52,119 bases of DNA from DASYRM01 sp036004405 (GCA_036004405.1 DASYRM010000147.1:1-52119), one strand, 5' to 3'; positions 41,990 to 50,939 are shown, counted from the stretch's first letter. Notes: generated by a model not told the origin, from the sequence alone. Numbers and translations are program-made.

Positions 41990-43540
41990 ATGCGCATTCA
42001 CCTCGTCAATCCGAGTGATGTCTCGTTTGGCACCGCGGTGATCACCCCGCGGTGGCAGTACGTCCTCGCGGCCGCCACGCCGGCGCGCTACGGGACACCT
42101 GTGCTCGTCGACGAAACACTCGAGCCGATGGACGAGGACAGTATCCAGCCTGGTGACGTGGTCGGGATTGGCGTCCATACCGGCAACGTCTTGCGCGGTT
42201 ATCACCTGGGACGGATCGCCAGAGAACGCGGAGCCTTCGTCGTGTATGGCGGCATCCACGCCACGCTCTACCCGGAGGAGGTGCGCGAGCATGGGCAGGC
42301 CCACGCGGTGGTGACCGGAGACGGCGATCTGGTCTGGTCCAAGGCCCTCGATGACTGCCTGCGCGGCACTCCGCAACCGTTGTACGCCGGCGGACGAGTC
42401 GAGGGCGAAGCGTTCGTGGCCGCGCGATGGGATCTCCTGCAGGCCGACAAGTACATGTGGGCCTCGGTGCAGACCGTCAGGGGTTGCCCGAAGCACTGTT
42501 CGTTCTGCTCGGTCTGGCGCACGGATGGGCAGAAGCCCCGGCAGCGCGACGTCGACATGGTGGTGCGCGAGGTGGTCCAGCTCCGGCGCATGGGGTTCCG
42601 GTTCATCGTCCTCGCCGACGACAACTTCTATCCGGTGACGCTCGAAGACATGGCGATGGCCGATCGCCGCAACGACAAGACCCATCTCGCCGAGCTGATG
42701 AGGATCCGCGAGGAACGGTTCGCGCTGATGGCCAGCCTCGAGCAGCTGCCGGACGACCTGGTGTTCTACACGCAGATCACGATGGAAGCCGCCGAGGATC
42801 CGGAGTTTCTCGCCGCCATGCGCCGGGCACACATCCGCGGTGCGCTCGTCGGCGTCGAGTCGGTGACGGAAGAAGGCCTGAAGGCGGTGTTCAAGAACTT
42901 CAACGATGCGGGCGAGGGGCTCGTCAAGCGCCTGCAGGCGTTCCGGGCGGCCGACGTGCACGTGCTCGGCTCGTTCATTTTCGGTCTGCCGACAGATACT
43001 CCGGAGACGTTTGACGCGACCGCCGACCTGGCGCAGCGCGCCGGCATCTCGTTCGCGCAGTTCGTCATGCTGCAGCCGCTGCCCGGCACGGTCGACTTCC
43101 TCAAGTGGGAGAAGGAGGCGACCGACATCCCGCAGATCGACGGCATCCCGTTCAACCGTTACTGGTTGATCCCGCAGGACCGCCGGCCGCGGGTCTACAC
43201 GCCGCATCCGCGCATGTCGCCGGACGAGCTGCGCAGGCGGACGCAGGGCGTCTGGGATCGCTTCTACGGTCTGGGCATGGTGTGGCAGCGTTCGGACTTC
43301 TTGAAGAGCATTCGCTCCCGTCTGGCGTTCGTGCTCATCTCCAAGCTGTATCGCCAGATGTACGCCAACACCGGTATCGCCACCGACAGCGCGCGCGTGC
43401 AGCGTTCGGCGCGGCGCGCCCGCGTGCTGGCGCGGCTGGCGCGGCGACTGTTCGTGGCCAAACCGATGCCGGAACTGATGGAGCCGGTTCGCGAGCCGCG
43501 CTCTGCCGGCAAGCGGATTCCGGTCGTCCAGGTTCCCTGA
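41990..43540 (+). CDS. B12-binding-type radical SAM enzyme
   Basis: A protein of 516 residues. An N-terminal Rossmann-like domain of the cobalamin-binding type (residues about 1-130; GDVVGIGVHTGN, VVYGGIHATLYPEEV) is followed by a radical SAM barrel with the cluster motif C166-x3-C170-x2-C173 (RGCPKHCSFCSVW), the GE-like strand (IVLADDNFYP) and the late motifs GALVGVESVTEEGL and GSFIFGLPTDTPETF. No DxHxxG cobalamin-ligand motif is seen, so B12 may bind base-off without protein His or not at all. The substrate is unknown; relatives methylate or rearrange lipids, cofactors and natural products. The Shine-Dalgarno AAGGA is next to the ATG at 41990. It lies 7 bases after the M56 gene. Confidence 0.87.
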   Translation: MRIHLVNPSDVSFGTAVITPRWQYVLAAATPARYGTPVLVDETLEPMDEDSIQPGDVVGIGVHTGNVLRGYHLGRIARERGAFVVYGGIHATLYPEEVREHGQAHAVVTGDGDLVWSKALDDCLRGTPQPLYAGGRVEGEAFVAARWDLLQADKYMWASVQTVRGCPKHCSFCSVWRTDGQKPRQRDVDMVVREVVQLRRMGFRFIVLADDNFYPVTLEDMAMADRRNDKTHLAELMRIREERFALMASLEQLPDDLVFYTQITMEAAEDPEFLAAMRRAHIRGALVGVESVTEEGLKAVFKNFNDAGEGLVKRLQAFRAADVHVLGSFIFGLPTDTPETFDATADLAQRAGISFAQFVMLQPLPGTVDFLKWEKEATDIPQIDGIPFNRYWLIPQDRRPRVYTPHPRMSPDELRRRTQGVWDRFYGLGMVWQRSDFLKSIRSRLAFVLISKLYRQMYANTGIATDSARVQRSARRARVLARLARRLFVAKPMPELMEPVREPRSAGKRIPVVQVP

Positions 43541-43556
43541 ACCGAGGAGATATGCC

Positions 43557-44624
43557 GTGCAACGCGTGCTTTTTGCCCTCGCCGTAGCGGGGCTGGCGGC
43601 AGCTCCGTCTGCGTCCACGCCGGATCCGGCACGGACGTTCCTGACGTCGGCGTTCGGACTGTCGGGCGCGGACATCGCCCGCGTCGATCGCGGCGAGATC
43701 GTCGCGCGGACGCTCGAGGTCAAGAACGGGCGCGAGATCGCCACGCTTGGCGTCGTCCGCATCCGCACCTCGCCGGAGAGCTACGTCGAGCACCTGCGCG
43801 ATATCGCCACCTTCAAGCGCACCGACGACATCCTGCAGATCGGCACCTTCAGCGCCCCACCGCGGGAAGGTGACCTCGCCGCTTTGATCATCGAAGAGGC
43901 GGACCTGAACCGGTTCCGCCAGTGCCGGGTGGGGGAGTGCGGCGTCCGCCTTTCGGCCGAAGGCATCGAGCGTGTCCGGCGCGAGATCGACTGGCGCGCG
44001 GCCGATGCGAATCCGAAGACGAGCCGCCTGCTGCGGACGCTGCTGGTCGAGTATGTGGCCGATTACCGCGAGGGCGGCACCGCGGCCGCCATGGAGTATG
44101 CCGGCACGTCCGCGCCGTTGAACGTCGGGCGGGAGTTCGCGGCGCTCGTCGACGCGGACACCTCCACCTGGACCTACGTGCCGCGCCTGCGGCGCCAGCT
44201 GCTCGAGTACCCGGCGGGTGCCGACGACCCGTCGTCCGGCTTCATCTACTGGTCGAAGGAACGCGTGCACCATCGGCCCGTCGTCAGCATCACGCACGTC
44301 GTCGTCGTGAGGGGCGAGAAGCCGTCGCCGGTGACCTATGCCATCGGGACGAAACAGATCTACGCGACGCACTACTTCGACGCGTCGCTCGGCGTGACGC
44401 TGCTCCTCCGCGACATCACCGCGCCGTCTCCGGCCACCTTCGTCGTCTACTTGAACCGCAGCCGCATCGACATCTTCGACGGGCTCTTCGGCGGCGTGGC
44501 GCGCCGCATCGTGGCGGGCCGGGCCCGGTCGCTGGTGGCGGAGCAGCTCGCGCGCATCCAGCGGAGCCTGACCGCCGACGTCACCCCAACCGCGTCAGGA
44601 AGTCGCGAATCAGCTGCACGATAA
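43557..44624 (+). CDS. Secreted protein of unknown function
   Basis: A protein of 355 residues starting at GTG 43557 with GAGGAG about 8 bases upstream. A signal peptide (RVLFALAVAGLAAAPSAS) is followed by a mixed alpha/beta protein with blocks LTSAFGLSGADIARVDRGEI, VEHLRDIATFKRTDDILQIG and LNRSRIDIFDGLFGG. It has one CRVGEC pair in its first half. I do not recognise the family. It begins 17 bases after the radical SAM stop, suggesting it belongs to the same operon and acts in the periplasm. Confidence 0.72.
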   Translation: MQRVLFALAVAGLAAAPSASTPDPARTFLTSAFGLSGADIARVDRGEIVARTLEVKNGREIATLGVVRIRTSPESYVEHLRDIATFKRTDDILQIGTFSAPPREGDLAALIIEEADLNRFRQCRVGECGVRLSAEGIERVRREIDWRAADANPKTSRLLRTLLVEYVADYREGGTAAAMEYAGTSAPLNVGREFAALVDADTSTWTYVPRLRRQLLEYPAGADDPSSGFIYWSKERVHHRPVVSITHVVVVRGEKPSPVTYAIGTKQIYATHYFDASLGVTLLLRDITAPSPATFVVYLNRSRIDIFDGLFGGVARRIVAGRARSLVAEQLARIQRSLTADVTPTASGSRESAAR

Positions 44625-44687
44625 CGAGGGGGGGCCGGGCGTCTCCTAGGCTGGTGCGCGGCTCCAGTCATTGATAATGGCCTCCGA

Positions 44688-45941
44688 GTGGGCGTCTTCA
44701 GTCTCAGGGAGAATCTGTCGTCGCTGTTCGTCCCGCCGGGGCGCCATCACTTCCGCACGCTCGACGGCCTGCGCGCGATCAGCGTGCTGTGGGTGATCGG
44801 CTTCCACTGCATCTTCTTCATCTCCACGTCGAATCTCGATCTGGCGGTGGCACTGCGCAACGCTCCGCTCCTGGCCTGGCTGAAGTACGGATTCCGCGGG
44901 GTCGACATCTTCTTCGTCATCAGCGGCTTCATCATCAGCCACATCCTGATGAAGGAGCATCAGGCCACCAGCCGCATCGGCCTGAAGCACTTCTACCTTC
45001 GCCGCGCCATCCGCCTGTTCCCCGCCTACTTCGTGGCGCTGGCGCTCTACGCCCTGATCGATCCGTTCACGCTCAAGAACGTGTGGGCAAACCTGCTCTA
45101 CGTGAACAATGTCCTGCCGATCGAACAGCAGTTCATGGGCTGGGCGTGGTCGCTGGCCATCGAGGAGCAGTTCTACATTCTGTTTCCGGTGGCGCTGCTC
45201 GCGCTGATGACGCTGCCCGCTCGCTATCGGCTGCGCGTCCTGGTGGCGGCGACGCTCGCCGCCGCCGGTGTGTTCGTGGTGCTCGTGCGCACCTCCCCCT
45301 GTCCAGTGCCGCCGCCGTTTCAGGAACTGGGGGCCGACACCTTCCTGTGCTACTTCGACACTCTGTACGACAAGTTCCACACCCGGTGCGGAGCGCTGCT
45401 CATCGGCGTCACGGTGGCGTACCTCTCCAACTACACGCGCGCCGTCGTGCTGCTGGACGCGCACGCCACCTGGCGGCGGCTGCTGCTGGGGCTCGCCCTG
45501 TTCTTGCTGGTGCCCGTGAACGGGTTTGTTGAGATACCCGGGCGAGGCCTCTTTTCCCCGTATGTCGCGTTCAACACCGGGTACTTGTTCGCCCTGGGCA
45601 TCGGCTACATCATCCTGTTCACCCTGACCGAGGCGGGGAAGCGCTCGATCGGCGGGCGGCTGCTGTCCTCTCGCGCGTGGTACCCGTTGGCGCAGCTCTC
45701 GTACAGCGCCTACCTGGTGCACCCGACGCTCATCATCGCCTTCTATGCCTACGTGGTCACGCCAAGCCAGATCTCTCCGCCGGCCGCCCTCGTCGCCGGG
45801 CTCGTGATGGCAGCCGTCTGCTTTGGAGCGGCGGCGGTGCTCTACCTGCTGGTGGAACGGCCGGCCATGAACGTACGCGCGCAGCTCGGCGCGCGTGAGC
45901 GCTACCCGGTGCGTGCGGCCACCGTCCGAAGCGCCTCGTAA
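44688..45941 (+). CDS. Acyltransferase 3 (OafA/YrhL-type) membrane protein
   Basis: A protein of 417 residues with about ten membrane helices. The family opening RTLDGLRAISVLWVIGFH contains the catalytic His; FRGVDIFFVISGFIISHIL, FYLRRAIRLFPAY and WAWSLAIEEQFYILFP are the conserved AT3 blocks. Such proteins transfer acyl groups (often acetyl) to sugars of lipopolysaccharide, exopolysaccharide or antibiotics at the inner membrane. The start is GTG 44688 with no strong Shine-Dalgarno. The 3' end overlaps the convergent Ldh gene by 40 bases. Confidence 0.92.
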   Translation: MGVFSLRENLSSLFVPPGRHHFRTLDGLRAISVLWVIGFHCIFFISTSNLDLAVALRNAPLLAWLKYGFRGVDIFFVISGFIISHILMKEHQATSRIGLKHFYLRRAIRLFPAYFVALALYALIDPFTLKNVWANLLYVNNVLPIEQQFMGWAWSLAIEEQFYILFPVALLALMTLPARYRLRVLVAATLAAAGVFVVLVRTSPCPVPPPFQELGADTFLCYFDTLYDKFHTRCGALLIGVTVAYLSNYTRAVVLLDAHATWRRLLLGLALFLLVPVNGFVEIPGRGLFSPYVAFNTGYLFALGIGYIILFTLTEAGKRSIGGRLLSSRAWYPLAQLSYSAYLVHPTLIIAFYAYVVTPSQISPPAALVAGLVMAAVCFGAAAVLYLLVERPAMNVRAQLGARERYPVRAATVRSAS

Positions 45942-46891
45942 ATCGCATCCGCGACGTCGATCGCGTCCTCGGCGAGCCGCCGGCTTCGCTCCTGGCGTGA
46001 GCGGTCGAACGGCATGCGGACCGGTGGTCCGCCCGCCACCGGCCGCGCCCCCCGCACCGCCTCGGCATAGGCCGCCACGTCCGCTTTCCATTGTTCGGCG
46101 GCCGTGAGCGCCCCCGGATCGATGGTCACGATCAGAAAGCCGAACTGCGCGAGCTCCGGCGGAATCACCGGCGAGCCCGCGAGCATGCCGAGCAGATGGA
46201 CCACGATCGCGAGGCCCGAGCCTTTGTGCCCGCCCCACGGCGCAAACGCTCCGGCCAGTGCGGCCGCCGGGTCGAGCGTGGGGTGGCCCCCCGCGTCGAA
46301 GGCGACGTCCGGAGGCAGCGGCGTGCCGAGCCGGCGATGCAGGGTCACCTCGGCGTGGATGATGGCGGAGGTGCCGATGTCCCAGATGACCGGCGCGTCC
46401 TGACTGGGGAACCCGAAGCAGATCGGGTTGGTGCCGAAGCGTCCTTCCGTGGCGCCGTGCGGCGCCACCCACGGCGACGCGTTCGACGCAATCATCGACA
46501 CGAGCCCCGCGGCTGCCGCCATCTCGGCGTAGTAGGACAGCATGCCGGTGTACCAGGTGTTATGAGCGGCCACGGCGGCCAGCCCCGCGGCCCTGGCCTT
46601 GTCGATGGCCATCCGCGTCGCGCGATGGGCGACGACGTAGCCGATCTGATCGCCGCCGTCGATTCGCGCCAGCACTGGCGTGTCGCGTTCGACGACGATG
46701 GACCCGCGATGGTCGGTGTGGTCGAGACGCTCGACGATGCTCAGCGCGCGCGCCAGCCCGCCATAGTGGATGCCGCGTAGCTCGCAGTCGATCAGGTGGT
46801 CGGCGATGAGCGCGGCGGACGCGTGGTCGTGGCCGACCGCGGTCATGACCTGCTCGGCCAGCGAGCGGGCGGCGGCGACGGTGAGTCTCAA
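45902..46891 (-). CDS. Ldh-family (malate/L-lactate dehydrogenase-like) oxidoreductase
   Basis: A protein of 329 residues of the type-2 malate/L-lactate dehydrogenase fold: LIDCELRGIHYGGLARAL at the N-terminus, the core VAPHGATEGRFGTNPICFGFP and GGHKGSGLAIVVHLLGML. These NAD(P)H-dependent enzymes reduce 2-oxoacids or imines. The segment HNTWYTGMLSYY aligns with the usual NSxHfG loop, and the catalytic His falls at a Tyr here, so the reaction may differ. The start is TTG 46891 with a weak ribosome site. It is 12 bases downstream of the O-methyltransferase stop on the same strand. Confidence 0.87.
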   Translation of the reverse strand: MRLTVAAARSLAEQVMTAVGHDHASAALIADHLIDCELRGIHYGGLARALSIVERLDHTDHRGSIVVERDTPVLARIDGGDQIGYVVAHRATRMAIDKARAAGLAAVAAHNTWYTGMLSYYAEMAAAAGLVSMIASNASPWVAPHGATEGRFGTNPICFGFPSQDAPVIWDIGTSAIIHAEVTLHRRLGTPLPPDVAFDAGGHPTLDPAAALAGAFAPWGGHKGSGLAIVVHLLGMLAGSPVIPPELAQFGFLIVTIDPGALTAAEQWKADVAAYAEAVRGARPVAGGPPVRMPFDRSRQERSRRLAEDAIDVADAIYEALRTVAARTG

Positions 46892-46902
46892 CGGGTCCGT
46901 CC

Positions 46903-47919
46903 CTAGACCGGGAACGCCTCCACGATGCCGACGGCCGATGCCGTGGGCACGACGCGATTCAGCCGGAAGGCGGCCTTGGCGAGCAGCGCCGCGTACTCGG
47001 CCTCGGTGCGTTCCTGTCCGCCGGGGAACGTCAGCATCACCATGTCGAGCACCTTGCCGGGATGTGGCGTGTCGCCGGGTGGCAGGACCATCTCGACGAG
47101 CAGGAGCCGTCCGTCGGGGGCGATCGCCTTACGGCAGTTGCCGAGGATGGTCAGGCACTTGTCCTCGCTCCAGTCGTGAATGATGTGCGACATCAGGTAG
47201 CAGTCGGCGTTAGCCGGCACCTTGTCGAAGAAGCTGCCGCTTTCGATGGTGACGCGACCGGCGACGCCCGCCGCCTGCAGCAGCGCCGGCGCTTCGGTCA
47301 CGACGTGCGGCAAATCGAACAGCACGCCGCGAGGACCGGGGTGCGCCGAGAGGATGGTTCCCAGCATGTTGCCGCTGGCGCCGCCGACGTCGGCGATGGT
47401 CCTGAACTTCGAGAAGTCGTAGGCCTTCGCCACGGCCGGCGGTTCGTCGCCGTGGAAGCCGACCATCGCCCCGCTGAAGTGGGCCGCCAGCTCGGGATGC
47501 TGGCCCAGATACTCAAAGAGCCCGACGCCAAGCGCCTTGTCGAAGCCCGGCTTGCCGGTGGCGAGCGAATACTTCAACTCTTCCCACCCCCGCCACAGTA
47601 CGCCGTTGAACGCCACGAGCGTGTCACGCGCTGCGCCCGGCGCACCGGTCCTGAGCGCCTCGCCCACGGGCGTCAGCGCGAAGCGTTGCGCGTCGAGCTC
47701 CGTGAGAATCCCCAGGCTCGCCAGCGTGCGCATCAGGCGGTGCAGCGACGGCGCGTGCAGGGTCATGGGACCGGCCAGCTCGCCGGCGCTCTTCGGGCCG
47801 GCGGCCAGCCGGTCGGCCAGTCCAATTTCAGCCGCGGTCGAGACGATCGCCGACACCCACGCGGCCGTGCCCATCTGAATCAGGACCGCGTGCGGCGGCA
47901 TCGTCATCGTGTCACTCAT
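46903..47919 (-). CDS. SAM-dependent O-methyltransferase (COMT/hydroxyneurosporene type)
   Basis: A protein of 338 residues. The N-terminal winged-helix dimerisation part (GTAAWVSAIVSTAAEIGLADRLAAG, LHRLMRTLASLGILTEL) is followed by the Rossmann methyltransferase: IADVGGASGNMLGTIL (SAM glycine loop), LFDLPHVV, and the catalytic HIIHDWSEDKCLTIL with conserved His-Asp-Trp. The final region (FPGGQERTEAEYAALLAKAAF) matches the plant COMT-like and carotenoid-methyltransferase family. It methylates a hydroxyl of a small molecule, identity unknown. The ATG at 47919 is preceded by GGAGA. It is probably in one unit with the Ldh gene. Confidence 0.92.
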   Translation of the reverse strand: MSDTMTMPPHAVLIQMGTAAWVSAIVSTAAEIGLADRLAAGPKSAGELAGPMTLHAPSLHRLMRTLASLGILTELDAQRFALTPVGEALRTGAPGAARDTLVAFNGVLWRGWEELKYSLATGKPGFDKALGVGLFEYLGQHPELAAHFSGAMVGFHGDEPPAVAKAYDFSKFRTIADVGGASGNMLGTILSAHPGPRGVLFDLPHVVTEAPALLQAAGVAGRVTIESGSFFDKVPANADCYLMSHIIHDWSEDKCLTILGNCRKAIAPDGRLLLVEMVLPPGDTPHPGKVLDMVMLTFPGGQERTEAEYAALLAKAAFRLNRVVPTASAVGIVEAFPV

Positions 47920-47975
47920 GTCTGTCTCCGTGAACGAGCGGTGATGGCTCGAGCAAGAACTATATCCGCGATGGC

Positions 47976-48785
47976 TCACCAGGTCGCGTGCATGACCAGA
48001 GCGGTCCAGCCTTCGCGCGTCATCGCCCGCACATAGTGCATGCCAAGCCGGCGGTACGCCCGATCGACATCGTCCGCGACCGACGCAGGAATGCCCGACA
48101 GCACCAGTTGCCCCCGATGACCGACGCGGCGCACGAGCGCGGGCGCCATCTCGATCAGGGGCGCCGCGAGCACGTTGGCGAGCACCAGCGGCCACGTTCC
48201 GGCGATGCGCTCGGGTCCGCCGAGGATCAACTCGAGACGTCCGTCCAGCGCGTTCAGCCGCGCGTTGCCGGCGGCGACCAGCAGCGCCTCGCCGTCGATG
48301 TCGATGCCGGTCGCCCGCGGGACGCCGAGCAGGAGCGCCGCCAGCGCCAGGACGCCCGACCCGACGCCCACGTCGAGGACTCGATCCGGCACCGCGCCGT
48401 CGATGGCGTCGCGAAGCGCATCGAGGCAGAGCGTCGTGGTGGGATGAAGCCCGGTGCCAAAGGCCTCGGAGTCCACCATGCGGAGCGTGGCGGCTCCCAC
48501 CTGGATGGGACGCGGGCGCAGAATCCATACCGAGTCGGCGTCGCGGCCGACGGCCGGGGAGACTCGCACCTCGTCGACACCGAGCTCGCGCGCGAGCTCT
48601 CCTGGCGTGACCCGGTCGGGCATCAGCGCGGCGACGCCCGAGCCCGTCAGCGGCTCCACGTCGAGGGCGCCGAGGTCGATCAGGCGGTTGAGCGTGTCGG
48701 CCCCGGTGGTGCCAAGATCGATGCGGTAGGGCACGTGAGAGGCTACCCCGAAAAGGGGATGCGTTCCGGGCGCGGCGTCGGCCAC
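47976..48785 (-). CDS. PrmA-like ribosomal protein L11 methyltransferase-type protein
   Basis: A protein of about 269 residues from GTG 48785; a GTG at 48734 is also possible and would leave more room for the divergent promoters. The C-terminal methyltransferase has the PrmA hallmarks FGTGLHPTTTLCL (about 111-123), DVGVGSGVLALAALLLG (SAM site) and LANVLAAPLIEMAPAL. True PrmA trimethylates ribosomal protein L11. The N-terminal part is shorter and different from PrmA's L11-docking domain, so the substrate may be another protein or small molecule. Confidence 0.82.
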   Translation of the reverse strand: MADAAPGTHPLFGVASHVPYRIDLGTTGADTLNRLIDLGALDVEPLTGSGVAALMPDRVTPGELARELGVDEVRVSPAVGRDADSVWILRPRPIQVGAATLRMVDSEAFGTGLHPTTTLCLDALRDAIDGAVPDRVLDVGVGSGVLALAALLLGVPRATGIDIDGEALLVAAGNARLNALDGRLELILGGPERIAGTWPLVLANVLAAPLIEMAPALVRRVGHRGQLVLSGIPASVADDVDRAYRRLGMHYVRAMTREGWTALVMHATW

Positions 48786-48808
48786 ACTGTGCCGCAGTGG
48801 AGAGAGTC

Positions 48809-49798
48809 ATGCCTCGACGAATCGTGATCGGCATCCTGGTGGGCGTGGCGCTGTCGGCGACGCTGATGGCGGGCGGTCAATCCGGCAAGTTGTGGTCGGT
48901 GCCGCGGATGCCCGATGGCCATCCCGACTTCCAGGGTGTGTGGGCCAACAACGGCATGACGCCGCTCGAGCGGCCGAAGCGGTTCGGCCTCCGCGCCACG
49001 ATGACCGACGCGGAGCTCACCGAGCTGAAGAAGAAGGCGCAGGCGCTGCAGGACGGCGGCGACGCCTTCTTTGCCGACGAGCTGTTCACGGCCGTGATCG
49101 AGGGGAAGGAGAAGTTCAGCTCCTCCGACACGCAGGTCGGCAACTACGATCAGACGTGGCTGTCCGATCGCATCTGGGACAACCGCACCTCGCTCATCAT
49201 CGATCCGCCCGACGGCCGCATTCCGCCGCTGGCGCCCGGCGCCGTCGAGCGCGCGCGCGCCGCCGAAGCCGCGGCCAGGAAAGGGCGCGGCCCCGCCGAC
49301 AGCGCCGCGGACCTCTCGCTGGGAACGCGCTGCGTCAGCTACGGCACGCCGAACATCCGCGCCGGCTATCAGAGCTACTTCGAGATCACCCAGGGCCCCG
49401 GGGTGGTCGCGCTGCGCAGCGAGATGATTCATGACGCGCGCATCTTCTCGGTCGACAAAGGGCCGCACATCGCGCCGGCGATCCGGCAGTATCACGGCGA
49501 CTCGCGCGCCCGCTGGGAGGGCGATACGTTCGTCGTCGAGACCGCCAACTACACGGCCAACGCCACGCGGGTGGGCGCCACCGACAAGCTGCGTACGGTG
49601 GAGAAGTTCCGGCGCCCGTCGGCCGACACGCTCGAGTACTACGTGACCTTCGACGATCCGAGCGTATGGTCGCGCCCGTGGACGCTGATGATCGCGCTCA
49701 AGATGACCGGCGAGACGATGTTCGAGTACGCGTGCCACGAGGGCAACTACGGCCTGCCGGCCATTCTGCGCGGCGCTCGCGAGCAGGAGAAGAAGTAG
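48809..49798 (+). CDS. Secreted protein of unknown function, paralogue 2
   Basis: A protein of 329 residues. The ATG at 48809 is preceded by GGAGAG; a GTG at 48797 is in frame. It carries a signal peptide, then PRMPDGHPDFQGVWANNGMTP and the C-terminal FEYACHEGNYGLPAILRGA, the same frame of motifs as the 36785 gene, so the two are paralogues (about half identical in the parts compared by eye). The stop TAG is supplied by the first bases of the dispersed 24-base repeat at 49796. It converges with the SMP-30 gene. Confidence 0.78.
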   Translation: MPRRIVIGILVGVALSATLMAGGQSGKLWSVPRMPDGHPDFQGVWANNGMTPLERPKRFGLRATMTDAELTELKKKAQALQDGGDAFFADELFTAVIEGKEKFSSSDTQVGNYDQTWLSDRIWDNRTSLIIDPPDGRIPPLAPGAVERARAAEAAARKGRGPADSAADLSLGTRCVSYGTPNIRAGYQSYFEITQGPGVVALRSEMIHDARIFSVDKGPHIAPAIRQYHGDSRARWEGDTFVVETANYTANATRVGATDKLRTVEKFRRPSADTLEYYVTFDDPSVWSRPWTLMIALKMTGETMFEYACHEGNYGLPAILRGAREQEKK

Positions 49799-49819
49799 GG
49801 GCCGCCTTCAGGCGGCCCG
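49796..49819. repeat. Dispersed 24-base palindromic repeat, copy 2 (gene end)
   Basis: Exact inverted copy of 35105-35128. The perfect stem GGGCCGCC and GGCGGCCC around TTCA begins at the TAG stop codon of the secreted protein and lies between two convergent genes. It may act as a bidirectional terminator as well as a mobile repeat. Confidence 0.75.
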
Positions 49820-49823
49820 TCCA

Positions 49824-50939
49824 TCAGCGCTTCGGCCCCGGCATCACGCCGGCCACCTTCATCCGGATGCGGTAGACCGCGTCGCAGGCGGTGACATAGA
49901 GGCTCTTGCCGTCCGGATCGCCGAAGGCCACGTTGGTGGCGCAGATCTGCCGCTTCGGCTCGCCGCCGACGATCTCCAGATTCAGATAGCCGAGCAGCGT
50001 GCCGCTCGGCGCCGTGATCCGGACGATGCCCGGGCCGGCGCCGCTCGTGGAGTAGACGTTGCCGAGCGTGTCCACCTTCATGCCGTCGCCGATGCCCGGC
50101 CCCTGCGTGAACATCATGCCCGGACCGAGCGAGCCGTCCGCCTTCACCTCGTAGCGGAACATCCGCTGACCGGCGTTGGCGTAGAGATACTTCTCGTCGG
50201 GCGAGAGCACGACGCCGTTGGGAATGCCGCCGAGCACCGCGGCGTCGAGCACCATCGTGGACTTCCCGTCTTTGATGCGCCAGATGCCGTTGCCCATCTG
50301 CTTGTCGGGGTTGCGGCCGCCGTCGCGCAGGCCGAAGTCGTTGTCGGTGAGATACACGGCGTCGTCCTTGGCCACGACGATGTCGTTCGGTCCACTGAAG
50401 CGCTTGCCGTCGTCCGATCCGCCCGACAGCTTCGTCCGCGTGGTGCCGTCCTTCTCGAGGCGCATCACGGCGCGGTCGTTGTCGGCGCACCAGATCAGGC
50501 GGCCCTGCGAGTCGAGGCTGGCGCAGCTCGGTCCAATCAGCAGCACGTGTGAGCGACCGCTGCGCGTCTGCGTGCCGGAGTCGTCCACGTCGGTGCCGGT
50601 GTAGCCGGCTTTCTCCATGAACACCGACACCGTCTTGTCGGCGGCGATCTTGTAGAGCACGTTGTCGAGCAGGCCACTGACGATCAGATAGCCCGACTGA
50701 CCCTCGCGCACCCACACCGGCCCTTCGTTGAGCCCGAAGCCGCGCGCGATCAGTTCCGCCCTGGCGTCGGCTGCGACGACCGCGTCGAGCCCCGGATCGG
50801 ATCGCGTGATGTTGAACGGTTTGGCCGCGGGAGCCGGCCCGTCGCCGCGCATCTGCGGCCCCGGTGCGGGCGCCTGCGCGGAGAGCGCCGTCGCCGCGAG
50901 CATGATGGCCGGCAGGGCGTACGGAATCTTGTGTCGCAT
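49824..50939 (-). CDS. SMP-30/gluconolactonase-like propeller protein
   Basis: A protein of 371 residues from ATG 50939. A signal peptide (cleavage near ALSAQA) and a Pro/Gly-rich linker lead to a six-bladed SMP-30/LRE propeller: GFGLNEGPVWVREGQ with the metal-binding Glu, SGPNDIVVAKDDAVYLTD with the conserved Asn-Asp, and IPNGVVLSPDEKYLYAN. These calcium/zinc enzymes hydrolyse sugar lactones; export suggests an extracellular lactone. Cys pairs (WCAD, ICAT, TACD) are present but not conserved catalytic ones. It converges with the paralogue gene. Confidence 0.88.
   Translation of the reverse strand: MRHKIPYALPAIMLAATALSAQAPAPGPQMRGDGPAPAAKPFNITRSDPGLDAVVAADARAELIARGFGLNEGPVWVREGQSGYLIVSGLLDNVLYKIAADKTVSVFMEKAGYTGTDVDDSGTQTRSGRSHVLLIGPSCASLDSQGRLIWCADNDRAVMRLEKDGTTRTKLSGGSDDGKRFSGPNDIVVAKDDAVYLTDNDFGLRDGGRNPDKQMGNGIWRIKDGKSTMVLDAAVLGGIPNGVVLSPDEKYLYANAGQRMFRYEVKADGSLGPGMMFTQGPGIGDGMKVDTLGNVYSTSGAGPGIVRITAPSGTLLGYLNLEIVGGEPKRQICATNVAFGDPDGKSLYVTACDAVYRIRMKVAGVMPGPKR

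Noticed and set aside
44646..46472. A 608-codon minus-strand frame across the acyltransferase and Ldh genes
   Set aside because: It crosses two well-supported genes and has no recognisable domain.
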